Positions 55,295 to 62,914 of a DNA stretch of 64,000 nucleotides are shown one piece after another. Made by a program: the position numbers and the translations under genes. The DNA lies in NCBI GenBank assembly GCA_039817385.1, contig JBCBVY010000002.1, positions 310,001 through 374,000 of the forward strand. Reading direction: 5' to 3'. Numbering within the stretch: position 1 is the stretch's first letter; each line of letters begins with the position of its first letter. Under the pieces are notes generated by a model. That model did not search any database. It worked only from the letters and a program-made list of their open reading frames with translations, and had not been told where the DNA came from. The stretch is from JBCBCP01 sp039817385 (GTDB taxonomy: Bacteria > Pseudomonadota > Alphaproteobacteria > Rhodobacterales > Rhodobacteraceae).

Positions 55295-56740
55295 ATGCGG
55301 CGCGAGCGGAACGTGAAAGTGGTGGCGACCCTCGGGCCTGCCTCCGACAGTTATGAAATGATCCGTGCGCTGCACGCGGCGGGGGCGGATGTGTTCCGGC
55401 TCAACATGAGCCACGGCAGCCATGACGAGATTGCGGCCAAGCACAGCATCATTCGCCAGGTCGAGGAAGACCTGGGCAGCACAATCGGCATTTTGGCGGA
55501 TTTGCAGGGGCCAAAGCTGCGCGTTGGGGTGTTTGCGGGTGATAGTGAGGTGCTGGACGAGGGCGCGGCCTTCCGGCTTGATCTGGACCCGGCCGAAGGG
55601 GATGCGCAGCGGGTGTGCCTGCCCCATCCTGAGATTTTCGCCGCGCTGACGCCGGGTGCGACGCTGCTGGTTAATGATGGCAAGATCCGGCTGCGCGTGA
55701 CGGCATGTGGCGCGGATTTTGCGGAGTGTGAAGTTATCGCGGGCGGGGTGATTTCCAACCGCAAAGGCGTGAACGTGCCCGACGTCGAGCTGCCGTTGGC
55801 CGCCTTGTCGGAGAAAGACCGGGCGGACCTCGAATTTGTCTGCGCGCTGGGTGTGGACTGGCTTGCGCTGAGCTTTGTGCAGCGCGCCTCGGACGTGGAG
55901 GAGGCGCGCGCGCTGGCGCAGGGCCGTGCTGCGATCCTGTCGAAGATCGAAAAGCCGGGGGCGGTGGACCGGTTTGATGAAATCCTCGCGGTGTCGGACG
56001 GCATCATGGTTGCGCGCGGCGATCTGGGGGTGGAGCTGCCGGTGCAGGCGGTGCCACCAATCCAGAAACGGCTGGTGCGCAAGTGCCGTGTGGCGGCCAA
56101 GCCGGTGATTGTTGCGACACAGATGCTGGAGTCGATGATCGAAAGCCCGATGCCAACGCGGGCGGAAGTGTCGGACGTGGCGACCGCGATCTACGAGGGC
56201 ACAGATGCGGTCATGCTGAGCGCTGAAAGCGCCGCGGGCAGTTACCCGGTTGAGGCGGTGCAGACGATGGACAAGGTCGCTGCCGAGGTGGAGCTGGACC
56301 CGACCTACACCCAGATCATTGAGGCGAGCCGGAGCGCGCAACGCGCCTCTGTCGCCGATGGGATCGTGGCGGCAGCGCGCGAGATTGCCGAGACGACGGA
56401 TGTCGTCGCCATCGCCTGCTATACGCATTCTGGCACAACCGCATTGCTGACCGCGCGGGAACGGCCCCGCGTGCCCATCATCGCGCTGACCCCGATGCTG
56501 GACACCGCGCGGCGGCTGGCGCTCAGCTGGGGGTGCAACTGCGTGATCACCGGCGACATGGATCGGTTCAAGAGTGCTGTTGTCGGTGCGGCGCGGGCCG
56601 CGCGGGCCGAAGGCTTTGCCGGGCCGGAGGATCAGATCGTGGTGACCGCGGGGGTGCCGTTCAACACACCGGGGACAACGAACATCCTGCGGGTTGCGCC
56701 CTGTGACGAACGTTTGATTTATAGCGCTGACCCAGAGTAG
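55295..56740 (+). CDS. pyk: Pyruvate kinase
   Basis: 481 residues starting MRRERNVKVVATLGPASDSY. 'VFRLNMSHGSHDEI' and 'GILADLQGPKLRVG' (K+ and substrate site), 'ILSKIEKPGAVDRFDEI' (catalytic Lys), 'DGIMVARGDLGVELPVQAVP' (metal Glu/Asp region), and 'MPTRAEVSDVATAIYEGTDAVMLSAESAAG' are present in order. It makes pyruvate and ATP from phosphoenolpyruvate in lower glycolysis. CAAGGAGAT precedes the ATG at 55295; a longer in-frame start exists but has no such site. Confidence 0.96.
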   Translation: MRRERNVKVVATLGPASDSYEMIRALHAAGADVFRLNMSHGSHDEIAAKHSIIRQVEEDLGSTIGILADLQGPKLRVGVFAGDSEVLDEGAAFRLDLDPAEGDAQRVCLPHPEIFAALTPGATLLVNDGKIRLRVTACGADFAECEVIAGGVISNRKGVNVPDVELPLAALSEKDRADLEFVCALGVDWLALSFVQRASDVEEARALAQGRAAILSKIEKPGAVDRFDEILAVSDGIMVARGDLGVELPVQAVPPIQKRLVRKCRVAAKPVIVATQMLESMIESPMPTRAEVSDVATAIYEGTDAVMLSAESAAGSYPVEAVQTMDKVAAEVELDPTYTQIIEASRSAQRASVADGIVAAAREIAETTDVVAIACYTHSGTTALLTARERPRVPIIALTPMLDTARRLALSWGCNCVITGDMDRFKSAVVGAARAARAEGFAGPEDQIVVTAGVPFNTPGTTNILRVAPCDERLIYSADPE

Positions 56741-56749
56741 TGTCCGCAT

Positions 56750-56974
56750 ATGCACGCGGATATTGCACTTGTACTCGGTATTATCATCGGCGGTTTGTCG
56801 GTCCCTTCGATCCTTTCGGCCCTGTCAGACAGCCGGGCGCCGCGCGCCTCGGCGCTCACGATCCTGATCGCGGCGGGCCTGGTCTACTACGCCTTCACCA
56901 CGCATCCCGGCGGCTACACTTTGCAGGACATCCCGGACGCTTTCGTGCGTGTTGTCGCGCTGGTGGTGAACTGA
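56750..56974 (+). CDS. Small membrane protein (unrecognised)
   Basis: 74 residues with two predicted membrane helices (IALVLGIIIGGLSVPSILSAL and ALTILIAAGLVYYAFTT). It follows pyk by 9 bp and precedes rpmI. I recall similar small hypothetical proteins beside pyk or rpmI in roseobacters, but know no function. The frame has good coding character. Confidence 0.65.
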   Translation: MHADIALVLGIIIGGLSVPSILSALSDSRAPRASALTILIAAGLVYYAFTTHPGGYTLQDIPDAFVRVVALVVN

Positions 56975-57003
56975 CGCGGGCAACCTCCGCCCGACGAATC
57001 CCC

Positions 57004-57032
57004 TTGCCTTATGGCCATTGCCGTTCTAAACG
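57004..57032 (+). promoter_or_regulatory. Probable sigma-70-type promoter of rpmI-rplT
   Basis: TTGCCT (57004-57009) and TAAACG (57027-57032) separated by 17 bp, 73 bp before the rpmI start. The spacing is ideal and the region is gene-free. Confidence 0.5.
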
Positions 57033-57105
57033 CGCCGCTCTACCCGTGCGGATGGCTGATGTGGCATGCCTTCCCGTGCGTTTATCTCAAGTTGAGGAGA
57101 CTAAA

Positions 57106-57306
57106 ATGCCCAAGATGAAGACCAAGTCGAGCGCCAAGAAGCGCTTCAAGGTCACCGCCACCGGCAAGGTGCTGGCGGGCCAGGCCGGCAAGCGGCACGG
57201 CATGATCAAACGTCACAAGAAATTCATCCGGGACGCGCGCGGCACCACCACGCTGTCGGCCCCCGATGCCAAGATCGTTAAGGGCTTCATGCCCTACGAC
57301 CGCTGA
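57106..57306 (+). CDS. rpmI: 50S ribosomal protein L35
   Basis: 66 residues, MPKMKTKSSAKKRFKVTATG to the end ...FMPYDR, highly basic, standard length. TTGAGGAGACT precedes the ATG. It assembles into the large ribosomal subunit. Followed by rplT after 14 bp, the conserved rpmI-rplT pair. Confidence 0.97.
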   Translation: MPKMKTKSSAKKRFKVTATGKVLAGQAGKRHGMIKRHKKFIRDARGTTTLSAPDAKIVKGFMPYDR

Positions 57307-57320
57307 GAGGAGTCTGACCC

Positions 57321-57683
57321 ATGTCCCGGACCAAAGGCGGAACCGTCGCCCACGCGCGGCACAAGAAAGTCATCAAGGCGGCCAAGGGCTATTACGGCCG
57401 GCGCAAGAGCACCTTCAAGGTCGCGCGCCAGGCGGTGGACAAGGCGAACCAGTACGCCACCCGCGACCGTCATAACCGCAAGCGCAACTTCCGCGCCCTG
57501 TGGATCCAGCGGATCAACGCGGCCGTGCGCGCCCATGACGAGGCGCTGACCTACTCGCGCTTCATCAACGGCCTGAACTTGGCTGGTATTGAGGTGGACC
57601 GCAAAGTGCTCGCCGATCTGGCGGTGAATGAGCCCGCAGCCTTCGCCGCGATCGTGGATCAGGCGAAGGCCCAGCTGGCCTGA
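57321..57683 (+). CDS. rplT: 50S ribosomal protein L20
   Basis: 120 residues starting MSRTKGGTVAHARHKKVIKA, with 'GYYGRRKSTFKVARQAVDKA' and 'INGLNLAGIEVDRKVLADLA' typical of L20. It binds 23S rRNA early in 50S assembly and in other bacteria represses this operon by binding its own leader. GAGAGGAGTC precedes the ATG. A terminator follows at 57725. Confidence 0.97.
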   Translation: MSRTKGGTVAHARHKKVIKAAKGYYGRRKSTFKVARQAVDKANQYATRDRHNRKRNFRALWIQRINAAVRAHDEALTYSRFINGLNLAGIEVDRKVLADLAVNEPAAFAAIVDQAKAQLA

Positions 57684-57724
57684 CCCCCGTAAGGCGCGCA
57701 TGCGCTGCACACCATCCCGTATCG

Positions 57725-57754
57725 AAAGCCGCTCCGCTCTGGGGCGGCTTTTTT
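57725..57754 (+). terminator. Intrinsic terminator after rplT
   Basis: The arms AAGCCGCTCC and GGGGCGGCTT form a 10-bp stem (one G-T pair) around GCTCT, followed by further T's to 57754. A nearly identical terminator lies at 59223. Confidence 0.85.
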
Positions 57755-57825
57755 CGTTCGGGAATTTGTTGTGTCCAACGTAAGCTGCGCGCGGGCACTG
57801 CGTATTTTGCAACAAAGGGCGACCG

Positions 57826-59076
57826 ATGGGACCCGCATACCGTTTTGTTCAGCACTGCGCCGACGTGGCGGGCGAGGTTTACACCGAAAGCGAATTGGCG
57901 CGTCACGCCGCTTACACGGTTACCAGTTGGTCATCAGGGTTCGGCACTGTTGTCTGGATGCTCTTCTACTACTTTTACGACCATTACTTTCTCGATGGTG
58001 AAAGCTTAGTCGTCATAAGAAACTTGACCGCGCTTGCGTTTGTCTTCGCACTGCTTCCCTTCTTTTTGCGCTATGGCGTGGTCGTTGCGACTGTCGTCGG
58101 ACTTGTTACATCTGTCCCCTTGATACTGCTTTGGACTTCGGTTCTTGGTGCGGATTCTGGTCTGCATCTTTTTTTGTTCATTGTGATTGTGAATGGTTTG
58201 ACAATCCTAGGGGCAAAATACGTCATTCTCGCAAGCGTAGGCACATTGGTCGTTTTAGGCGCTGCGCTGTTCGCTGAATTGGCGTTCGATCAACCATCTA
58301 ATTGGGTGCGCGTTGACGAAACGCTCCTCAACACGGTTTGGGTGATTTCGGCTACAAACACCGTGCTGCAACTTGCAACCACCATCCGCGTTCTTATGGA
58401 CCAACTCGCCAGAACAGAGGAGGCGCTAGCCGCCGAACACGCACGCTCCGAGGCGCTGCTGCAAAACCTTTTGCCTGACGACATCGCCAGCCGGCTCAAG
58501 AACAACCCCGGTGAAATCATCGCCGATGGCCTCCCCGCCGTGACGCTGCTGTTCGCAGACATCGTTGATTTTACCCCGCGCGCCGCGCGCCTGTCTCCCG
58601 AAGAGGTTGTCGGCTTTCTCAACCGCATCTTCTCCGCGTTCGACCGGCTCGCCGCTGAGCGGGGCCTCGAAAAGATCAAGACCATCGGGGACGCCTACAT
58701 GGTTGCCGCCGGCCTGCCGAACCCACGCCCCGACCACGCCGAGATCATGGCCGATATGGCGCTGGCGATGCGGGCGGCGGTTGCGGGACTCTCGCAGGAG
58801 ATCGGCGAGGACATCCAACTGCGCATCGGCCTGCATTCCGGCCCCGCCATCGCCGGGGTCATAGGCACCTCCAAGGTGTTCTACGATGTGTGGGGCGACA
58901 CGGTGAACACGGCTTCGCGGATGGAAAGCTACGGCGCTTCGGGGCGTATTCAGGTCACGTCGGCAACGCGAGCGCAGCTCAAGGCGTCCTACACCTTCAC
59001 GCGGCGCGGCGTTCAGGACATCAAGGGCCTTGGACAGATCGAAACGCACTGGCTGGACGGGCCGCTAAATGCGTAA
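57826..59076 (+). CDS. Membrane-bound class III adenylate/guanylate cyclase
   Basis: 416 residues. Six membrane helices fill about residues 30-190 (for example 'VVWMLFYYFYDHYFLD', 'LFLFIVIVNGLTILGAKYVIL'). A short linker coiled coil (TEEALAAEHARSEALLQNLLP) leads to the catalytic domain: 'VTLLFADIVDFTPRAARLS' (metal Asp), 'LEKIKTIGDAYMVAAGLP' (second Asp and the substrate Lys), 'LRIGLHSGPAIAGVIGTSK' and 'DTVNTASRMESYG' (transition-state Asn). The Lys points to cAMP rather than cGMP. The first half is noticeably AT-richer than neighbouring genes. Confidence 0.9.
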   Translation: MGPAYRFVQHCADVAGEVYTESELARHAAYTVTSWSSGFGTVVWMLFYYFYDHYFLDGESLVVIRNLTALAFVFALLPFFLRYGVVVATVVGLVTSVPLILLWTSVLGADSGLHLFLFIVIVNGLTILGAKYVILASVGTLVVLGAALFAELAFDQPSNWVRVDETLLNTVWVISATNTVLQLATTIRVLMDQLARTEEALAAEHARSEALLQNLLPDDIASRLKNNPGEIIADGLPAVTLLFADIVDFTPRAARLSPEEVVGFLNRIFSAFDRLAAERGLEKIKTIGDAYMVAAGLPNPRPDHAEIMADMALAMRAAVAGLSQEIGEDIQLRIGLHSGPAIAGVIGTSKVFYDVWGDTVNTASRMESYGASGRIQVTSATRAQLKASYTFTRRGVQDIKGLGQIETHWLDGPLNA

Positions 59077-59222
59077 AGTCAGCGTAGACTGAAATGCGGA
59101 GCACCGCGCATGCGGGCCGGTTGTTCTCGACAAGGCCTGCCGTCGGTGGCGCGTCGCGATACGCAAGCACGTTCAAGGTCTGCGGCGTAGAATGTGCATG
59201 GACTTTGCGCCAACCCAAATCG

Positions 59223-59252
59223 AAAAGCCGCTCCGCTCCGGGGCGGCTTTTT
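59223..59252. terminator. Bidirectional terminator between the cyclase and LysR genes
   Basis: AAAAGCCGCTCC-GCTCC-GGGGCGGCTTTTT: A-run and T-run on both sides of the stem make it functional in both directions. It serves the convergent cyclase (+) and LysR (-) genes and is almost the same sequence as 57725-57754. Confidence 0.8.
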
Positions 59253-59256
59253 CTTT

Positions 59257-60129
59257 TCACGCAACGGGCACCTCGTCCACCAGCCCGAAAAACGCGCTGA
59301 GCGTTGGCAGGTCGTGCTGGGACGGGGCAAAGACGACTTCTTCGCTGGTCGTTGCTTCACCGCTCAGGGGGACTTGAGCCACATCGTCGCCGCGCCCGGT
59401 GCTGGTTTTCCAGACAAAGCCAATGCCCATGCCGTTCGCTACCGCCTCATAGACCCCGTCGCGGGTATCGAGCGTCAGATAGGCCGAAGGCGTCAGCCCG
59501 TGGTCGCGGAAATAGCGATCGACAACTTTTTGGGTTGATGAGCCTTCGGCACGGAAAATCAGCCTTTGCTTCATCAGCTCTGCCGCGGACAGCTGCGCCG
59601 TGCCCGCAAGGGGGCTGTCCGGGGGGACAATCGCCACAACCGAATTGGCCAGCAGCACCTTGCGCCGAAACCGGCTGTCTTTCGGCACATTTGGCAGGAT
59701 GCCGACATCGACCGAATGGTCGAGCACGGCGCGCATGATCTTCTGGAACGATCCGGTCGTCACGCGCAGCTCCACATCCGGATAGCGTTTGTTGAACGCG
59801 GCGACCAGCGTCATCCCCGGCATCGCGTTGCCCAGGCCCACCGACAGCACCCCGTGTTTGAGCGAGCCGTGGTTGCGCAAAAACCGGTCCAGCGCGGCGC
59901 TTTCGTCGAGGATGCGCGTGGCATAGTCACAAAGCTGCCCGCAAAAAGGTGTTGGCATCAGCTGGCCGTTGCTGCGGCTGAAGAGGCGGACGGCATAGGT
60001 CCGCTCAAGCCCGCGTACATGCTGCGACACGCCCGGGGCGGTCAGGCCAATCTCGCGGGCTGCGGCGGAATAAGAGCCGGTTTCCGCCACCGCGCGCACC
60101 GCCAAAAGCGCAGAATGTGAGATCGGCAT
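59257..60129 (-). CDS. LysR-family transcriptional regulator
   Basis: 290 residues starting MPISHSALLAVRAVAETGSY. The winged helix is 'SAAAREIGLTAPGVSQHVRGLE' and the effector domain begins near residue 90 ('HGVLSVGLGNAMPGMTLVAA'). GGGAGG precedes the ATG; a TTG immediately before it was not used. It is divergent from the HAD/ABC transporter operon (gap 172-181 bp) and probably controls it. Confidence 0.9.
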   Translation of the reverse strand: MPISHSALLAVRAVAETGSYSAAAREIGLTAPGVSQHVRGLERTYAVRLFSRSNGQLMPTPFCGQLCDYATRILDESAALDRFLRNHGSLKHGVLSVGLGNAMPGMTLVAAFNKRYPDVELRVTTGSFQKIMRAVLDHSVDVGILPNVPKDSRFRRKVLLANSVVAIVPPDSPLAGTAQLSAAELMKQRLIFRAEGSSTQKVVDRYFRDHGLTPSAYLTLDTRDGVYEAVANGMGIGFVWKTSTGRGDDVAQVPLSGEATTSEEVVFAPSQHDLPTLSAFFGLVDEVPVA

Positions 60130-60310
60130 CAAAGCCTCCCAAAGCGATTCTTTGCATTACCCGAAGTGTCGCTTTGCTCTGTAATAGCTGCGTTACACGC
60201 GGCCCGCACGATTGCGCTGTTAGCCGCATCTGCTGCGGGCCTTACGATCAAGTTTCAACGTGATTTCAATTGGATGGGGCCCTTGGCCCTAATATGGAAA
60301 GGTGTGCCTG

Positions 60311-61060
60311 GTGGGTGCGCACGTGCTTTTGTATCCCAAAGTGGCCGCAGGCCTTTGTGCCGCGGATGTGGATGGCGCGGCGCTGGTGCTGGCCGATCTG
60401 GACGGCTGCCTGATCTCTGAACGGCGCGCTTTCCCGGACACAGCGGCCTTTGTGGCGGGGTGCGGCGCGCGGCTTTGGATTGTGTCCAACAATGCGACCC
60501 ATACGGCGGCAGAGCTGAGCGGCGCGCTGGCGCAGATCGGCGTGCCCGTTCCTGCCGGGCGAATTCTGCTCGCGGGGGAACAGACGCTTTTGCATCTTGC
60601 GCATCTCCTGCCGGGGGCCGGGCTTGCTATGTATGCCAGCGATAGCTTGCGGGACCGGGCGGCGTCGCTTGGCCTGCGAACCGATACGGCGGAGCCGGAC
60701 CATGTCCTGTTGTGCCGAGACATGTCTTTTGCCATCCCCCAGATCGAAGAGGTCACGCGGCACCTCGCCCGCGGGGCGGCGCTTTGGGTGTCCAACACGG
60801 ACCTGAGCCATCCCGGGCTTGACGGTCAGCCGGTGCCGGAGACGGGCGCGCTGCTCGCTGCGCTCCGCGCAGTGGCGCCGGACCTGACCTTCCGCTGCCT
60901 TGGCAAGCCGCACACCCACATGGTCGCACAGGTGCTGAAGGTGGCTGGGGCGCGTGCCGCGGACGCGGTGTTCATCGGTGACAACGCAGAGACGGACGGT
61001 AAGTTCGCCGCCGCCGCGGGCATCCCCTTTATCCATTTGCGCAGAGGGCCTGCGGCATGA
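60311..61060 (+). CDS. HAD-superfamily phosphatase (NagD/PGP-like, class IIA)
   Basis: About 249 residues from the GTG at 60311; a GTG at 60302 is also possible. HAD motif I is 'LVLADLDGCLISERRAFP' (DxDGxL), motif II is in 'RLWIVSNNATHTAAELSG', motif III is the Lys in 'CLGKPHTHM' and motif IV is 'AVFIGDNAETDGKFAAAAG'. The NagD/PGP type dephosphorylates small phosphometabolites. Its stop overlaps the permease start (ATGA), so it is the first gene of a transporter operon. This suggests that a phosphorylated substrate, or one phosphorylated later, is handled there. Confidence 0.82.
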   Translation: MGAHVLLYPKVAAGLCAADVDGAALVLADLDGCLISERRAFPDTAAFVAGCGARLWIVSNNATHTAAELSGALAQIGVPVPAGRILLAGEQTLLHLAHLLPGAGLAMYASDSLRDRAASLGLRTDTAEPDHVLLCRDMSFAIPQIEEVTRHLARGAALWVSNTDLSHPGLDGQPVPETGALLAALRAVAPDLTFRCLGKPHTHMVAQVLKVAGARAADAVFIGDNAETDGKFAAAAGIPFIHLRRGPAA

Positions 61061-61983
61061 CGCTTTATATCCTGCGCACCGTGCTGAAGATGGCGCTGAC
61101 GCTGTTCGTCATCATTTCGGCTGTCTTCTTTGCGACCCGCCTTACCGGCAGCCCGCTTGAGACCTTCCTCGGCGACGGGCTGACCGCCGAGGACCGGGAG
61201 CTGATGATCGCGTATTTCGGGCTGAACGGCTCCATCTGGGAGCAATACCTCGCCTATATGCGCGGCATCGTCGAAGGCAATTTTGGCCTGTCGTTCCTTG
61301 AACGTCGCCCGGTGGCAGAGATTGTGGCCGAACGGCTTTGGCCCTCGGCGCAGCTCTTGCTGGCCTCCATTGGCCTGACGCTCTGCATCGCGCTGCCTTT
61401 GGGTATTCTGGCCGCGATTTACCGCAGCGCATGGGTGGGCAGCGCGATTATGGCGCTGGCCTTCATTGGCTACGCGGTGCCGAATTTCGTGATCGCGACC
61501 TTCATGGTGCTGATCTTTGCCTTTTCCCTGAACTGGCTGCCCGTGGTGGGCAACGGGACGTGGGCGCATTTCATCATGCCGACAATTGCGATGTCGGGCG
61601 TGCTGATCGCGGCGCTGACGCGCTTTACCCGCAACGCGATGCTGGACGTGCTGGGGCAGGATTTCATGCGGACCGCGCGGGCGAAGGGGCTGCCTGAGGC
61701 GGTGGTCATCCTGAAGCACGGGCTGCGCAATGCGGGCGTGACCGTCCTGTCGGTTCTGGGCCTGCAAATCGCGGGGCTGGCGGCGGCAGGGAACGTCGTG
61801 GTGGAGGCGATCTTCAGCTGGCCGGGGATTGGCGAGCTTTTGGTGCAATCCGCCATCACCCGGGACTACCCGGTGCTGCAATTCGGCGTGATTGCCGTGG
61901 CGGCGGCGGTGATCGTGATCAACGCGCTGACGGACATCGCCTACGCCTTTGCCGACCCGCGCATCCGTCTGGGCAGGGGATAG
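61057..61983 (+). CDS. Peptide/nickel-type ABC transporter permease (DppB-like)
   Basis: 308 residues with about six membrane helices and the family start 'YILRTVLKMALTLFVIISAVFF'. The cytoplasmic EAA loop is 'DFMRTARAKGLPEAVVILKHGLRNA', the contact to the ATPase. 'FSWPGIGELLVQSAITRDYPVLQ' is the usual C-terminal block. It belongs to the Dpp/Opp/Nik permease family. Overlaps the HAD gene by ATGA; the next permease follows after 4 bp. Confidence 0.93.
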   Translation: MTLYILRTVLKMALTLFVIISAVFFATRLTGSPLETFLGDGLTAEDRELMIAYFGLNGSIWEQYLAYMRGIVEGNFGLSFLERRPVAEIVAERLWPSAQLLLASIGLTLCIALPLGILAAIYRSAWVGSAIMALAFIGYAVPNFVIATFMVLIFAFSLNWLPVVGNGTWAHFIMPTIAMSGVLIAALTRFTRNAMLDVLGQDFMRTARAKGLPEAVVILKHGLRNAGVTVLSVLGLQIAGLAAAGNVVVEAIFSWPGIGELLVQSAITRDYPVLQFGVIAVAAAVIVINALTDIAYAFADPRIRLGRG

Positions 61984-61987
61984 CGCC

Positions 61988-62869
61988 GTGGCAATGGTCC
62001 GTCAGACATCCCGCGCCGCGCCGCTGATCGCCCTTTGGGCCGAGGCAAACTGGGTCCAGCGCGCTGCCGCGATCATCGCGATCCTGCTGCTGCTGGCGGC
62101 CTTGCTGGCGCCGCTGCTGGCGCCGTTTGATCCGCTGAAACAATCGCTGATCTCGCGCCTGCGCCCGCCCATCGGGTTCGAGCGGTTCCGCGACGGCTTC
62201 CTGCTGGGCACGGATGAGCTGGGCCGCGATGTGCTGTCCCGGACGCTTTACGGGCTGCGGCTCACGCTGGGGCTGGCGCTGCTGGGCGCGTGCATTGGGC
62301 TACTGATCGGCGGTACGCTGGGGCTGCTGGCCGGGCTGCGCCGCGGCTGGACCGAGGATGTGATCATGGCGGGTGTCGACCTGCAGATCGCCGTGCCTTT
62401 TACCCTGATCGCGCTGCTGATCCTGTCGATCTTCGGCTCTTCGCTGACGGTGATGATCTTCGTGCTCGGCATCGCCGGGTGGGAGCAATACGCCCGGATC
62501 GTCCGGGCCGAGGTGCGCAAGATCACCGAGCTGCCCTTTATCGAAGCCGCCCGCGCCTCGGGGGGCGGGCCGCGCTATATCGCGCGCCGCCATGTGCTGC
62601 CCAACATCGTCTCGCCGCTGGTGGTGCAGTTCACGCTGTCGCTGTCCAACATCGTGATCCTCGAATCCACCTTGTCCTTCCTTGGCCTCGGGGTGCAGCC
62701 GCCCACGGCCACGCTTGGCTCGATGGTGGGGTATGGGCGCGATTACATGCCGACGGCGCCGTGGATTGTGATCGCCCCCGCGGTGGCGATCATCCTTTTG
62801 ACCTTTTCCGTGCAGATCCTTGGCGACTGGCTGAGGGACCGCGCCGATGTGCGCCTGCGCGGCCGCTAA
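61988..62869 (+). CDS. Peptide/nickel-type ABC transporter permease (DppC-like)
   Basis: 293 residues from the GTG at 61988 (an ATG two codons on is possible), with AGGGGA 7 bp upstream. Six membrane helices; 'GTDELGRDVLSRTLYGLRLTL' is the DppC hallmark, the EAA loop is 'LPFIEAARASGGGPRYIARRHVLPN', and 'ESTLSFLGLGVQPPTATLG' follows. It pairs with the DppB-like protein. No ATPase gene is visible in the window, so it must lie beyond the binding-protein gene or elsewhere. Confidence 0.93.
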   Translation: MAMVRQTSRAAPLIALWAEANWVQRAAAIIAILLLLAALLAPLLAPFDPLKQSLISRLRPPIGFERFRDGFLLGTDELGRDVLSRTLYGLRLTLGLALLGACIGLLIGGTLGLLAGLRRGWTEDVIMAGVDLQIAVPFTLIALLILSIFGSSLTVMIFVLGIAGWEQYARIVRAEVRKITELPFIEAARASGGGPRYIARRHVLPNIVSPLVVQFTLSLSNIVILESTLSFLGLGVQPPTATLGSMVGYGRDYMPTAPWIVIAPAVAIILLTFSVQILGDWLRDRADVRLRGR

Positions 62870-62914
62870 CCCAACGAGGCCAAGAATGCCCACAACCGCA
62901 ACCAGGAGACTGAA

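Noticed and set aside
55238..56755. A 505-codon minus-strand frame opposite pyk
   Set aside because: Antisense of a complete pyruvate kinase; His/Arg-rich with no family features.
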